Shown: positions 1 through 13,027 of the stretch, piece after piece
Numbering within the stretch: the first letter of the stretch is position 1
Layout: each line of letters opens with the position of its first letter
Assembly (NCBI RefSeq): GCF_000283155.1
Contig: NW_004454207.1
Span: 3,505,794 to 3,569,793 of the forward strand
Reading direction: 5' to 3'
DNA length: 64,000 nucleotides
Source: Ceratotherium simum simum
Taxonomy: Eukaryota; Chordata; Mammalia; Perissodactyla; Rhinocerotidae
Translations under genes and position numbers: made by a program
Notes under the pieces: generated by a model
The model's input: only the letters and a program-made list of their open reading frames with translations
Databases searched by the model: none
Told to the model about the DNA's origin: nothing

Positions 1-1225
1 AACTGAGAGGGAGAGGCATTTTCCTTTGGCAAAGATCTCCTGGTCAGCCTGTATCAAAACCTCTTTCCCCCTTCCCCCCACTGGAAAGAAATTGAGAACT
101 CTGCAAAAAAAAAAAAAAGACACAAGAGCCATATGGAATTCTCTATTTTTTCCTTCGCACCATCTGGTTTGGGATCTAAGTACAGAATGGCAACTGCATT
201 GATTTAGGAGCCAACAAAATCTTGACGCAACTGGGAAGGCAATAATACGGCAGAGTCTGGTGCCCTCCCTCCGGGGCCTGCGCTGTATTCTTTAAACTAT
301 CCTACGCAAGGTCTCTGCGGCTGGTTCCAGACACAAATGGCCCCAATGCGTGTGCCATGGAGGCATACTTCTTCCAATGATTTCAGTCAATGCACACAGA
401 AAGTTCAAACTACGTGTGGGTAGCGGCCATTTCAGGATCTGGGAAGATGATTCTATTAATCAAATTCAGTGATTTCATTTCTCCCCCTCAGACAAGAACC
501 TGCTCGATCATGGAATTCTCACGTGAAATATCACCAGCAACCCGATACTATTAGAGTTCTACAATTTCGCATCACGCCATTCCAAAATTCCAAAAACTCT
601 GAAAACTAAGGATTCTTTTTTTCGTCTAGCTCATCTGGCAGCAAAACCTGGTCTGATCTGAAATTACTTGGTTCCAAAACCCGATCTGAATGGACAAGAG
701 GCTGTTTACAGGCTTCATTTACCCAATTCAGGCTCTCCACAAAGAGTAACACGCTGGATTTGTGGGAGCCCCCACCTTGCTGGTGGTATCGTGAAGCACA
801 CGGTGTGTGCGCCATGTTACTTTTCAAAAACCCAAACTCTTCTGAATTCTGAAACAAATTGGGCCCCAAAAGTTGCGGAAAAGAAATTGGAGCCTTGCAT
901 TTTTCCTCTCAGCTGCCGCTGCTGCTTAGAACGCCCACATTCCCGTGTTCGGCTGTAGGGTCAAAGCACATGAGTCTTATCCCAATGCTCTTCCAGGCAA
1001 CTGCTCAACCAGCGGACAAAACTCATCAAGAGCAACTGATAGAGAGTTTTCCCCTAATAAGATATTGATGTGTACTCTTTACCACTATCCAGGAAAGACA
1101 CTTAGTCTTTTTCTTGATTTCCAACCGGCCTGGTGTCTTCCAACACATTCTTAAAATGAAGGCCATTCTCTCTCAAGTAGTAGTTTCTGATAACTTGGGG
1201 ACCTTCTTGTCATGTTAACAAATAC
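1..1225. other. Single-copy non-coding DNA
   Basis: No repeat family or coding exon is recognised. A run of 14 A lies at 105-118. Frames around 606-1154 on both strands are short, overlap each other and show no domain or exon structure, so none is called. Confidence 0.6.
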
Positions 1226-1245
1226 TCTTCTCTCTCTCTCTCTCT
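1226..1245. repeat. (TC)n microsatellite
   Basis: About ten TC units in an otherwise unique region. It lies just upstream of the old L1 fragment. Confidence 0.9.
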
Positions 1246-1282
1246 GCCATTGAATTGTGATATCTAATGGTGCTTTTTTTGT

Positions 1283-1692
1283 TTGTTTTTTTTAAAAACA
1301 GCTTTATCGAGATATAGTCTACATATAAAATTCACCTGTTTTAAGTGTACAATTCAATGGTTTTGAGTAAATTTATGGAGTTGTGCAACCATTACCACAA
1401 TCTAATTTTAAAACATTTCCATCACTCCAACAAAGATCTCTTGTACCCATTAGCAGTTACTCTCCATTTCCCCCCCCTCCCAGCCTCTGGCCAGCACTAA
1501 TCTACTTTCTGTCTCTATGGATTTGCCAATTCTGGAAATTTAATATAGATGGAATCATACAATATTTGGTCTCTTGTGTCTGGCTTCTTTTATTCAGCAT
1601 AATGTTTTTGAGATTCATCCATATCGTAGTATATATCAGCATTTCCTTCCTTTTTATTGCTGAATAGTATTCCATTGTATGGATATATCATG
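1283..1692 (-). repeat. Old LINE-1 fragment, antisense
   Basis: The + strand reads as the reverse complement of the 3' part of an old mammalian L1, including the stretch that usually reads 'aatagtattccattgtatggatata'-like in antisense. The copy is diverged and non-coding. It is cut at its right end by the ERE SINE at 1709-1945, with a few bases resuming after the duplicated target. Confidence 0.8.
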
Positions 1693-1708
1693 TCTAATGG
1701 CAATTTTT

Positions 1709-1945
1709 TTTTTTGTGAGGAAGATCGGCCCTGAGCTAACATCTGCTAATCCTCCTCTTTTTGCTGAGGAAGATTGGCCGTGGGCTAACATCCGTGCCCA
1801 TCTTCCTCCACTTTATATGGGACGCCGCCACAGCATGGCTTGCCAAGCAGTGCATTGGTGCACGCCTGGGATCCAAACCGGCAAAGCCCGGGCCGCAGCA
1901 GTGGAGCGCGCGCACTTAATCGCTTGTGCCACCGGGCTGGCCCCC
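1709..1945 (-). mobile_element. ERE-type SINE (longer ERE2/3-like form)
   Basis: On the minus strand it begins GGGGGCCAGCCCGGTGGCAC, with a tRNA-like head, and ends in a poly-A tail (T-run near 1706-1714 on +). Between body and tail lies the duplicated 'aggaagattggc...gttagctcag' type module seen in longer equine SINEs. A perfect 16-bp TSD (TCTAATGGCAATTTTT) flanks it at 1693-1708 and 1946-1961, showing L1-style target-primed insertion into the old L1. Confidence 0.9.
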
Positions 1946-1961
1946 TCTAATGGCAATTTTT

Positions 1962-3899
1962 AAATAAAGATTCCAGAACCCTCTTCATTCTTTAAAGGAT
2001 CTATGAGAACAAATGTCTGATGTCACATCTTGCTCATTTTTTCTCACCAGCACAGCACAGGCACACACAGAGTTGGTGCCTAATAGCCATACGTCAAGTG
2101 AAGGAATGCATAATTCAAGATGTAGAACTAAATACAAAATCAGATTTCATGTTAATTAACCTGAAGCCACAATTTAGGTTTTAAAAGAAAAAGTTTTGTA
2201 AAATTAATTACAGGTGTTATGACTGTAATTCAATGGGTGCCTTACATTGTACCTCAGGATTGCTCTTTCTCGAGTTGTAGGTTCTACACTATCATTTCTG
2301 ATTTATTCCTGAAAAAGTAAGCAACTGTTTGGGAGAAATGATGCTATGGGTTCACTCAAAATCATAGCAATAATTTAAGCCTGTTGTGTTTATTTGACCC
2401 ACCATCATCCGTTTATATCCACATTTTAAGTAACTTGAGGTCACTGAGTTTCAGCTAATTGAACTGAGTAGTAAGACACGTGTCAACTTGGGGAATGTGG
2501 AGGACGGATGTTCATATTGCTCAGCATTCTCGCTCTTCTGGGTCCCCAAACTGGCTGATGCACATTTCACCCAGACCCAGCACTTAGCAGTTCTGAGAGA
2601 CAGTGTTCCTCATGAGCAAGGAAACTGGAAATCAGACCCAACAGATCTACCTGATGGGATCATGTACACAGTTATCCAATCCCCATTTCATGGGCTTTGA
2701 TTTTTCCTTCTCAAAGGCAATGACTGATGTTAAATCAGAGTGGTGCTGGGAAGACATTTGGGGACACTCATGGTACTCTTGGAGCCAAGGCTCCTTGAGT
2801 GTCCTGGCCCAGTTCTTGGTCCCATGGAGGACATGTGCGACTTCCCACCCCCCCATTATTGGTTCAGACATTGGAAATTTCATGGTTAACCCAAAGGCAT
2901 ATCTCATTGTACACTGCTCCCTTTGAGAAGAAGAGGTAAGGGTGAGGAAAAGGAGAGCAGGCAGAAGAAAGAGGTGAAAGATGGGGTGGAATGGAGAGAA
3001 GGAGAGAAAAAGAAAGATGATTTAAAAAATTTTAAAGGGCCAATTCCACCCACGCCCCTGTGAACAAATTAACGCATCAAGCAAAACAGAAAATATCACC
3101 AAACTGAAAGAGCCTTTACAAATAATATTAAAGATAACAGTTGACTTGCTATTAGAATTCACCCCGAGGCTGTATTTACCTGGACTGCTCAAGGGGCTAG
3201 CCCTGTCCCCCAGGGTTGGCACAGGATGGTACTGGTGGTTCTTTGAGCCTGGGTACATCCAGTGGTACCTGCCAATTTCCATTTCAGCTCTGCTGTTCAC
3301 TGCCAATTTCAGGTGGCAAAGAGTCAGTGTCTCTATCTCCAGCAAAGATTCTATATCAGCATTTTTATTTATTCTTTTACCATAAAGTTAAAGGAAATGG
3401 GAAGGTTAAAAAATATGCTATTGAAATGCAACCTGTCAGTACCATCTTATCAACTCAGCATGATAAATTGAGAATGTTGGAGTCTCCTCCTCCATTTTTG
3501 AACTTAAGTTTACAAAAATCACCAAAATTTTCTTTTCTTTCCTTATTTTCTCCATTCCCCTCTCCCCCCCTTAGAATGCTCATTTTGGGCAGATTATAAT
3601 GAAAATCTGGCTTCTCACAATAATATTTTTCTGTTTATTTCATTTTCAGACCCACAGAGCACCATAATTACTGCAGCTACAGAATCCAGGCTCATTCTCC
3701 ATAATGGTACCCAGTCCCAGCCTTCAAAATCTATCAAATAACCCCATGGTCTGCTGAATCTTGGATGAAACTCCTGTCCTCCCACTGACATCTGCGGTAT
3801 TCTCTGTCACCTCATCTTAAGCTCAGTACTTCAGAGTCTAGAATGTTCTGGATTAAATCCTGTTCTAATAAATTATCTCTCAGTGTTTTAAAGAGAAAA
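1962..3899. other. Single-copy non-coding DNA
   Basis: Nothing recognised beyond a purine-rich patch around 2930-3025. Frames at 2603-2926, 3022-3345 and 3216-3599 have no family features and lie on competing strands, so they are not called as genes. Confidence 0.55.
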
Positions 3900-4085
3900 G
3901 GCTGCTGGTCTTGGACTGGAACTACTGCTTACTCACAGACAAGGTGACAATTGGCCTCCTGGGGACTCAGGTCCCTATCTGGTAATATGACTACATTTCT
4001 CACTTCTTAGGGGATTGGAGAGAAAAATATCTACCAATTTGCCTGACACAGAGTAGACTGCTGGTAACTATTAGTTGAATTAAAA
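3900..4085 (+). repeat. MIR SINE fragment
   Basis: Diverged copy of the tRNA-derived MIR. It keeps the order 'loss of acid pairs then cctcctggggactcag', 'tatctggtaatatgac', then the 3' part resembling 'cctggcacatagtagg...gttgaat'. It is an ancient, non-functional copy. Confidence 0.55.
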
Positions 4086-4587
4086 TCTTGAAATCCCTAA
4101 GAGGTCATAATGTCACTATGATCAGTTTATATTTGAGAATCCCATAAAACCTAAGAAGGGGTTACGTCTTCTAGGGTGCCACAAATATTAAAAAAAAAAA
4201 AATTCTGACATTGATGTGGCTAATTATTCCATCAGAAGTTCAGGTTATAATGCTCCATGTGGCACCTCAGATCACTGGAGATAAGGACCAGGCAAACGAG
4301 CACATCGTGAGGCAAACACCCAAATGCCCTGCCCAGTACGCTGGAAACCTCGAGAAGCCTTCACAAAGCCCCAACTCCATTCTCCACCATCTCTGAAAAC
4401 TCGCAAGGTACTTCCGATTGGGAAGCGGAGACATACTTTTCTAGGTGGTGTTTTAGAGAAAAAACTTTTTGGCTTCAAGATAAAGTAAAAATGTCTTTTA
4501 AAGTCATTTAAAAGGGAAAAAAAGATGCCAGGACAAGATCAGAACTGTCTAATGAAAGTATTTTTGCTGCTGCTGTTTTTGTTGTGA

Positions 4588-4629
4588 TGACGATGACGAC
4601 GATGACGTCGACGACGATGATGATGATAG
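4588..4629. repeat. CpG-rich GAT/GAC trinucleotide repeat
   Basis: Alternating GAT, GAC and CGA triplets with several CpG dinucleotides and an internal GACGTC palindrome. It abuts the left end of an antisense MIR. CpG-rich triplets are unusual in this AT-rich setting. Confidence 0.85.
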
Positions 4630-4885
4630 CAGCTGTAATTTACGGAGTGCTTATGATGCACTACATCATGCAAAGCACATTGCACCCGTTCCTCATTTGC
4701 CACAACCATCTTGGGAAATAGGTACCATTATCATTCTATCTTTACAAATTAAGAACCAAGGGCAATGAGAAGGTGAGTCCTTTGCCCCGGTCATGCAGCC
4801 AGGGGGTGGAGGAACCTAGGTAGAAACCTGGGCAACTTTACTCCAGAGGGCACAGTTTTCAAAGCACTATATTACCCTACTGTGG
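4630..4885 (-). repeat. MIR SINE, nearly full length
   Basis: Antisense MIR: from left to right it shows the 'taatttacggagtgctta' end, the 'cctcatttgccacaacc' and 'attatcattctatctttaca' core, the 'ggtcatgcagccag' core and the tRNA-related head near 4880. Divergence is high, as expected for this family. Confidence 0.75.
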
Positions 4886-5309
4886 ACTGTGCATTTGCTG
4901 CAATTTTCCACTCTTTTCCTGAAGCCGTGGTTAGCGCAAGAGCTTTTCTGAGGTCCATTTGGAGGTGAGCTGTGCTTCTGTGCCTCCTAAAGAAATGTTT
5001 CAGGTCTCAAGCTACTAATGCTGTTTCAGGGTTCTTAAAACTTCTTAACTCTCAGCCTTCCCTGGATTTAGATTTTTGCCTTACTGTTCAGGAGATTCTT
5101 TCTCAGACGTGGGTTGTGCTACATTCTCTTAAAGCAAAACAACCCAGTGGGGCTGGTGGAAAGAACCAGAAGAAGGTCAAGTTGCCTCACGGTATGATCT
5201 GATTTCCTCTTGGTAAAGTGGCTGTGAGCCCTCTGCATTGACCTCAAGCAGGAGGATTCCAACTAGCTCGATCACTTTTGATCTGAAAAATTTCATTGTC
5301 CTTTAAAAA

Positions 5310-5388
5310 AATTTCTCTCTCCAGGCCCCCCACACAGCAGGTGCCCGAGAAATGTCTGCTGAATAAATATTTGGTTGAATGCAAAGGA
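5310..5388 (+). repeat. L2 3'-end fragment
   Basis: Resembles the L2 terminus that reads roughly 'cacagtaggtgctcaataaatatttgttgaatg'; here 'cagcaggtgcccgagaaatg' and 'aataaatatttggttgaatg'. Short remnant only. Confidence 0.55.
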
Positions 5389-6494
5389 GCACCCTGGGAC
5401 TCTGTGGACCAAGAAATGGCTCTCCAGGTCCCCTGCCACACTGACCTCACCCAAGCCATGCACTTGCCATGGGAATCTGTGCATAGGATATACCCATTCT
5501 CTGTCCTCATCTCCTCACGTGGATGGGGAAGTCTGCAGACATTCCGGCAATGAAGGCTTCTAGGCAATGACAACGAAAAAGCACGGACTGCCCAATGCTA
5601 ATGTGTTTTCTGAGAAAAACATGGCAGCCATGCCTGAGACGCTTAGTTCAGCATAACAATACTACTACTCCAGTAGATCTGGAGATGGGATAGGCAAGTG
5701 GATGGGTGTTTTCCAATATTTCTGGGAAGGCCTCTTTACAACAGTAAATCTTTAGCTATGAAAGAAAAGAAAATCATGCCTGTTTTATATTTTTGAGCCA
5801 AACTTAAAGACATTAAATATAAAATTATTTCTAAAATTTCAAAGAGTACAGCATACATTTTGTTTAAAAGAACAGGGTCCCAACACTTAGAAGGGAGTCA
5901 CATGATTCGAAGCCTCAGCTGGAACAGTATATTAAAACACCGTTGATTCTGGGCAACTGGCAAGAAATGGGAAAATGTACACACCCAGGAAGATCCTGGT
6001 TTACGCCCTATAGAGGGAGGGCTGAAAATGATCCCCTTAGAGAGTAAAAGACAGGGATGGGCAAGAGACCAATCCATAGTCTCGAAGAAGCACAAAAGAC
6101 TGTGACATCTGAGATATTATTTATACTTGGGGCTGAGGTGAGCAGTGGTGGCTAATGGTGATACACACAACTGTGCGTGGCCATCACCAAAGGTGGGTAT
6201 GAAACAAGCAATGGGAAATCGAGGAAAGGAAAACAAAACAATGCCTTGTACCCTTTTTTTTTATTTACTTAGATAATGTGATTTAGTGACAAGGCTGAAT
6301 AACTGAGCTGCAGACTGGTCTACATTCTAGCATCTAGGAAATTATCACTGGAAGCAACTAAGTGACAAAGACTAAGCTTCCTAGAAAGACCATAATCCCT
6401 GGGCAAGGTCTTTGAAAGCTGTATCTGCCATCCTTCATTTTTAGCTATTATTTAAAGTATTAAAGGAAAGCTATAACAACACTAGAGAATACAG
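5389..6494. other. Single-copy non-coding DNA
   Basis: No repeat or gene recognised. Frames on both strands at 5244-5573 overlap and lack features. Confidence 0.5.
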
Positions 6495-6700
6495 CAGGGG
6501 TCAGCAAACAACGGCCACCTGTGTTTGTAAATAAAGTTTTATTGGAACACAGCCACACCCATTTGTTTATACACTATCTATGGCTGGTTCATGCTGCAAT
6601 GGTAGATGTCAGTAGTTACAACAGAGACTGTGTGGCCCACAAAACCTAAAATATTTACTCTCTGGCCCTTTACAGAGGAAATGTGCTGACCTTTGATGTT
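6495..6700. mobile_element. Non-autonomous hAT-like DNA transposon remnant
   Basis: Begins CAGGGGTCAGCAAAC and ends near GTGCTGACCTTTG, which are imperfect inverted termini of a familiar mammalian 'aataaagttttattggaaca' element. Eight-base flanks GAATACAG (6487-6494) and GAATATAG (6701-6708) match at 7 of 8, fitting an 8-bp hAT target duplication. The exact subfamily name is not certain. Confidence 0.7.
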
Positions 6701-6708
6701 GAATATAG

Positions 6709-9700
6709 CTAGTAAGGCTTGAATTTATAAAGAAGTTAATGCAATTAATCAAATCAGCCTACAAAATAGGAAATTCTTTTCTTTTCTTTTATTACATGTT
6801 CTCTGAAGAGAAATATCAGTGGGCTGGCTAAGGATCAAAGTTCTCCTCTCTGGCATTGTCATCTGCTATTTAATCTGCCATCAATCAGCAAAACTATGGT
6901 TAAAACCAAGATTATACTACACATAATGGCCCCTAAGATGAGACAGCACCCTTCTACACCTATGACGTGAGCTCAGAGGACAGAGGAAGGATGAGGGTTC
7001 AAAGGAAAACATTATTAAATGAATAAATAAGTGAAGAAGTGAATGAACCACCAGGTACACTGTGAAGCTGGGATTGCAGCCTCCCTCTCTCAAAAGCCAG
7101 TGGGCATCACCTTCTTCCTCCATCCCATAGCCATCCCTAGTCCTGGTCAACCATCTCACATGGAGGTACATTTGGTCTCAAGGAGAAAAAAGCAAGAGGG
7201 TGTCTGAAACAATGAATTTGTCACCACTCCCAGTGAGGAGAAATTTATGTCATGGGATAACTGGCTATTTCACATGTTCTCCGATACATCAAGGCTAATA
7301 AGTCCTTTTATTAAGACTATTTACTTTAAATTGACCTGTACCTCCTAGTAACAGAGAAACACGATGTTTAAAATTACAATCTGAATTCAAGATTTCCACT
7401 CAATTTCAAGGAAGGCAAATCTAACTTTCCAAAAATGGATTAGAATTCTTTGTCTAATGAAATAGCAAGGCCAAGTCTTAAAAAGTATGCTAATAGAAAT
7501 GGTAATATAAAAGTAGGAGATGCACTAAATGACTTGTTGAAATCTTCTCCACACAAATTTTCTAAAAAAAATAAAATAACAGCGAGCTGTATCCTTCCTA
7601 CCACATATGTCCAGCACCATCTGGCCAGCCACGCTTTCCTCCACAGCCTATTCCCCAGACACCCTCTCTTCAAATGTCCTCCTCGGCATATTCTCATGGG
7701 GAAAAACTGTATCTGAAACTTTCTCTGTACCATGTTCATATAATCAAGTTAGAAAACATCAGTAAAAATCTCAAAATCCAATAATTCATAGATCACCAGG
7801 AATAGTGTAACACGTTAAATGTGTCCCTCTGGGTTTTTAGCATATAGGTCATATATTCTAGAAGAGTCTAAACAAAAAAGAAGAGGGGGCCAAAAGTGCA
7901 CACATTTTGCTAAATTAAAAAAAACCAAATACATAAGGAATTATATTTATTTGATTTAAAAGATTTAAATGGATGTGTCAATTTTTTAATCGAGTCAACA
8001 ATTTGAATTCGTTTCTTACTCTATATCCTATAATTTATTTTAAATTATACATTATTTACGATTTACTACATTTTTCTTCCTATGTGGTTAGGAACCTAAT
8101 TTGATGCTGGGAATTCTGGAATTTATTTCAGCAATGATTCATAGGAGCTTAACTAGCCTGACTACAATTGTTTCAGTAGATTCCAATTTCCTACATACAA
8201 TAAAAATAATTGTCATCACAGATACTTCGGTTTTTTTCACACAGAGCAATTGATTCAATTGTTTTGATTACCCACTAACAGCAATTCCAGAAGCCCTGGT
8301 TTTCACGAATGAATTGACATCAAGTAATACTCCACAGAAATAAATAGAAACCTAACTCTCCATCTCTTTATTATTGAGTCCCATGATCTATTTCCTTTGA
8401 TTCTGTCTTATTCATTTCCTCCACTTATTCCATTTCAGTGAATCTGCTTACTCAGTCCTCACAATTTGATTTAATTTAATGCTTCCAATTTAAAAACTGT
8501 CATTTATAATAATTTGGCATTTCTTACATCCATCTGAGAAAACCTGACTGTTTTCCTTAAAAATTCCCGAATAACTTCCCGTGAATTTTGATCATCCGGT
8601 AGTGTTCCGTGACAAAAGCTATGAGACTGTTTCAAAAACACATATGCTGTCTTTTTTTTTTTTTTAAGGACTTGGATTATTTTTGTTTAAAATAGGAACA
8701 AAGTCATTCTGATTTAGTTTAAAGAAACAACTCTCTTTGTCCTGCTGAAATTCCCAGGAAGTGACACAAACTAAAAAAGTTGAAGTCAATTTATAAAGCT
8801 AAGTTTAACTTAGATTCTCAACAAACACTGTAATAATTATCCAAAGCTGTTAATTCACAAGCTACTGGGTACTAGCCAATGGACAATAATACCTCACATT
8901 AAGAGACAGGTATTGCCCCTAGCACTAACTGTTGAAAACAAATGGGAAAGGAGGAACAGAGGAGGAAAAATATATGTGCATTAAAAACTCTGTGGGAAGT
9001 GACAAAATGTGTAGGATTAAATTTAGTAAATTAAATTCCCTTGCTGAAAGGCTTAAAAGAAAAAAAATCAGATCTACCAGCTCCAGAATTATATAATGCA
9101 TTCTCTAATTATGTCAAATTTTTAAATGTTAATTTCAATGAAGTAAACATTTATTTTATAAATTTAAAATTAAATCTGAAGGAATACTGGAGCGACAAGC
9201 ATGCACAAACACTTGTGATTATTGTTGTGTGCCTGTGTGCCTCAAATGACCAAGGGTGAGCAAACGGGACACTACAGAGATGATACTTGTGTGAGATTTG
9301 ACCTTGGGCAGCTGGCATATGAACTTGTTGGTCTAAATGAAGATCAGTATGTAAGTCACCATGCAGATCAACATTTATGGTGGGTGGGTCACAGAGCGAT
9401 CACCACCCCTGTTGCTGCAGTAAATACATTCCCTGGCCTGGATTCTTACTCAAGTATGTAGTATACAAGTGACGATATCTTGTGTTAACTTGGTATTTCT
9501 GAATTACTTAACAAACAGCTAATGTTTATCAATTCTGATACTTTTTAAAAAGTACCTCCAGGAATTATTTTTTGCTTCTAATTTTGTCTCTAAAACCATA
9601 GCTAACAAGTTTTCATATACAGATGTCAATGGATGTAGTGGCAGCCTGTAGCTTTGGTATTAAATAATATTAATTGACGTAAAATAATAGAAATCTACAA

Positions 9701-10164
9701 GACTAAATGGTGATGGGATACACAGTTGTGCGGTAAGGATTTTATATTGGTTTTATGCCCCTTGCTTGCTCTTGGAGAGAAAAACGAAAAGGATGTTTTT
9801 GCAGAGACCAAAATGGTTTTCTCTGCCGCTGGCCAACACCGTGTTAATAAAAAGTGAGTACTAAGCAAAGTCATCTATTTTAGGAAAAAATTGCTATAAA
9901 ATGTGATAGGCTTCACAACAATGCTATTACGTGATTATACCATCCCCCAAACTTCGTCTCTAATCATCATGGAAATGAATCTCTAAACTTTTATCTCAGT
10001 TCCTCAGCTTCATAAACATTCCCAAGAGTTTCTCTTATTGCTATGTGGTCATTCATGTAAATTAAAAATATATACATACAAGAAAAGGCAGGGTTTTTTT
10101 TGGGCTGTTGTTTGTTTTGTGTTTTTGGTGGAGGATAGCAGGCTTGATTCAGGGATGGAACTAA
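6709..10164. other. Repeat-poor AT-rich non-coding DNA
   Basis: About 3.4 kb in which I recognise no interspersed repeat, exon or RNA gene. A T-run lies near 8651-8666. Frames at 7440-7739 and 9041-9461 are short and unconvincing. Confidence 0.5.
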
Positions 10165-10285
10165 AGTACCAATTTTAAAATTTAAGTGCTATGTACTTAA
10201 TGCTACTGAATTCTACACCCAAAATGGTTAAAATGGCAAATTTTATGTTATGTATATTTTATCACACTTTAAAAAATAATTTAGA
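10165..10285 (+). repeat. LINE-1 3'-end fragment
   Basis: Matches the L1 tail that reads roughly 'cactgaattgtacacttaaaaatggttaaaatgg' followed by 'aattttatgttatgtatatttta'. It is a 5'-truncated remnant. Confidence 0.75.
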
Positions 10286-10489
10286 AAATGAAATTGTTTA
10301 GGATAAAATGTTATTAATGTATTGTGTGCAGAAGAAATTCCATATAAAAACAAACAGCCTCTACCCAAGCATGCTAAGTTGAAATATACATGAAATTGAC
10401 GGTTTTGTAGGTGTAAACTGGTTGACTATCAGCAATTTCAGACAGTTCAACCTATGGACTCATAAGTAAAACACAGCTGTCCCTCTATC

Positions 10490-10830
10490 CTGGAGAATTG
10501 CTGTTGTTTAGTGACTGTCAGTGGATGCCAGGGCCGTGAGAAATAATCTCAGCACGACAGCTTTTGATATGAGAGCCACTGCGGGTATAGAATCCATTTT
10601 TGTGCCTTTCTGACAGTCTCTAACTTTAGGTGAGGAAGATAAATTACAATGCAGTGAGATGCTGTTAACCTAACAGTGGCCGAGCTGATTCTATGGGGTA
10701 TCAAACGCAAAATCAGTCATTACCTAGGAAAGGACAGATTAATTTTAGCCTCTATTTTCTGCCATTTTCTTACTGCAAAACACTTATTTCTCCAAAAGAG
10801 CCATTCCATGTGTCAAAATCGTGATATGTT
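10490..10830. promoter_or_regulatory. Candidate conserved non-coding block
   Basis: Repeat-free, moderate GC, with dense short motifs and no open frame of note. I infer possible regulatory function only from its repeat-free, low-complexity-free character; conservation has not been tested. Confidence 0.2.
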
Positions 10831-11369
10831 CTAAGATTCCCTTCAAGGAACAGGACCTTTATCAATTTTCCTCCCCCTATTCTCTAGTCATAAATAGCAG
10901 AAGACACCCCCCCAAACCCCTGCCTTTCCATCAGCACTGGAGACAGAGCTGATGTCCCCTCTCTCAAGCTCCAACTGTAAATGGTTATTCCATGTCACAG
11001 TCAGGGACTGATACACAGAAATAGCAATTGTAATCAATAAGAAAATTAGAGAATGTCCAAATCACTACAGCATTAGCAGAACCAAAGCATGTTTAATATG
11101 CTTGCCCCTCCAGGTCCTCCTTGGCATTAGCAGTAAACAATGCATTCTATGGCCCTGGGATATAACATGCAGAACATATGACCTAAGTTGTGACTCATTA
11201 TATTAATTTTAAAAAGACAGTTTCCCCAATCCAGCTACCCAAGGTGACAAACTTCAGACATCCTTCTATGAAATACCATGTTTAGTAGGAAGATTTGGAA
11301 CATGAACGGATTGAAGAAGGGCTGCTCTATTAATTTAACACCAGCCTACAGGAAAAAAAAAAAAAAAAA

Positions 11370-12200
11370 CCAACCACCCTGAAAGCGAGCCCATGCCATA
11401 GGGATTGTTTCAGAGCTATTTTACAAGAGACACAAAACCCGGCTCCCCCTTTTTAAGCGCCCCCAGTGAAAAGCTTTAAACAGGCTCTTGTCAGAGCACT
11501 GGGTACCTTTTCTCTCTTGGCTTTGTTCAGTGTTTTCCTCGGCTGCAGTTTCCATGGCTGGCTTCATACCATCCACCAAAAATGCTTTTCCCCGCTCCCC
11601 CCAACACACACTCTTCCCCTCCTCTTCCTTTTCTTTTGGACTCCCCTCCGTCTCTTATTTACACCCGCGTGATTGAGAGGTTCTGTTCTTCACTACAGTA
11701 GATTACAGTCCCTTCCAAGATGCAGAAGTCTCGTCAGCGTCAATTTCCCTCTGCCTACTGGTCCATAAAGACAGCTGCCAAGGAGCAGGCAGCCATACGT
11801 CCCCAAGGATCCCACTTATAAAACAGCCATTCTGTGCCCGAGTGTGCCTTGAGTCTCAATGCGGCTCCAAAGGGGGAAGAACCCGCGCCCCCACCGGGCT
11901 CTTCCTCCTTGCTCTCCTACACACGCGCTCTGGCTCCCTTCTTTCTCCTTGCCAACTGCACCCTGTGAATGCTAATTAATTCTCCCAGGAAAGAATAGAT
12001 TTGTGACATCAGAGGACGGGATGTGGAGGAGAAAGAAAAGAGCCCCCTCCCACCACGTGACTCAGCTGGTCAGCCACAATGTATGTTCTCTCAGGAGAAC
12101 GCATGTCTCCCCTTTCTTTCCCGTGGGACCCCTTTATGGGGCAGCACAGTTTGATTTATTTACCCCCAACCCTGGCAGAATATAATCAAAGGACTTGCCC
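11370..12200. promoter_or_regulatory. GC-richer candidate regulatory block
   Basis: Raised GC and CpG content compared with flanks. A TATA-like CTTATAAAAC lies at 11815-11824 and is followed by a CpG-containing stretch around 11840-11900. An overlapping E-box CACGTG (12054-12059), AP-1/MAF-type TGACTCAGC (12058-12066) and CAGCTG (12063-12068) lie downstream. No repeat is seen. Could be an enhancer or a promoter of a non-coding transcript; this is inference. Confidence 0.3.
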
Positions 12201-12807
12201 ACGGTCTCTATTTTATTTGCTTTCTTTAATATGTGTCTTTCATACAATCTCTAGCTAGCTAGATTGACTGATTTAAAAATGTATATATTAAAGAGGGAAA
12301 AAATACATTAAGGGGGAGGGAAGCCCAAATATGGATTTATCAATAGCCATGTAGCAATTCAGTATTAGAATCCATTCCCTGATGATATCCAACATAGGTG
12401 ATAGTAAGAGAAACTTGAGCTAGAGCGCAATTCAGAAAAAGGCACCCTTTCTTTTTTAAAAATAAGCATAATATGCTACATATATATCAAGCTGACATTT
12501 TGGTGACTTCTTGGAATAAAAATAAAAACAGTGGTTTTTCTCGTTAGATATGGTTATTTCTATATGGAGCTTTATTCATCACAACGCCACCCCTTGCTCA
12601 AAGTCAAAAGGGTGTTTTCAAGCTCATTCTAAATGTTCAGCATAAAGGCTATTGTACCAATAACGATTTTGATCGCTGGTTTCACAAGCCTTCTTGCACA
12701 CCCCGACACTACTGAACCAATGTTCTCAATCCATCCAAGCATATAAGCCTTTATCATGGTTATGAGCCATATGTTTCCAAGCATCACTAATTTCCGCACC
12801 ATTTTTT

Positions 12808-13013
12808 TAAATAATTTTATTTACTTATTTTTTCACGCAAAGCCCCAGTAGATAGTTGTATGTCATAGCTGCACATCCTTCTAGTTCCTGTATGTGGGAC
12901 GCCGCCTCAGCATGGCCGGAGAAGCGGTGTGTCGGTGCGTGCCAGGGATCCGAACCCCGGCCGCCAGCAGCGGAGCGCGTGCACTCAACCGCCAAGCCAC
13001 GGGGCCGGCCCAT
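12808..13013 (-). mobile_element. ERE1 SINE
   Basis: Minus-strand head GGGCCGGCCCCGTGGCTTGG, B-box-like region 'GGTTCGGATCC'-type, body 'actatctactggggcttt' and A-rich tail (T-rich on + at 12808-12830). Near-identical 14-bp TSD: CCGCACCATTTTTT at 12794-12807 and CTGCACCATTTTTT at 13014-13027. Confidence 0.93.
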
Positions 13014-13027
13014 CTGCACCATTTTTT

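Noticed and set aside
1679..1963. 94-codon frame
   Set aside because: It lies entirely in an ERE SINE inserted in L1.
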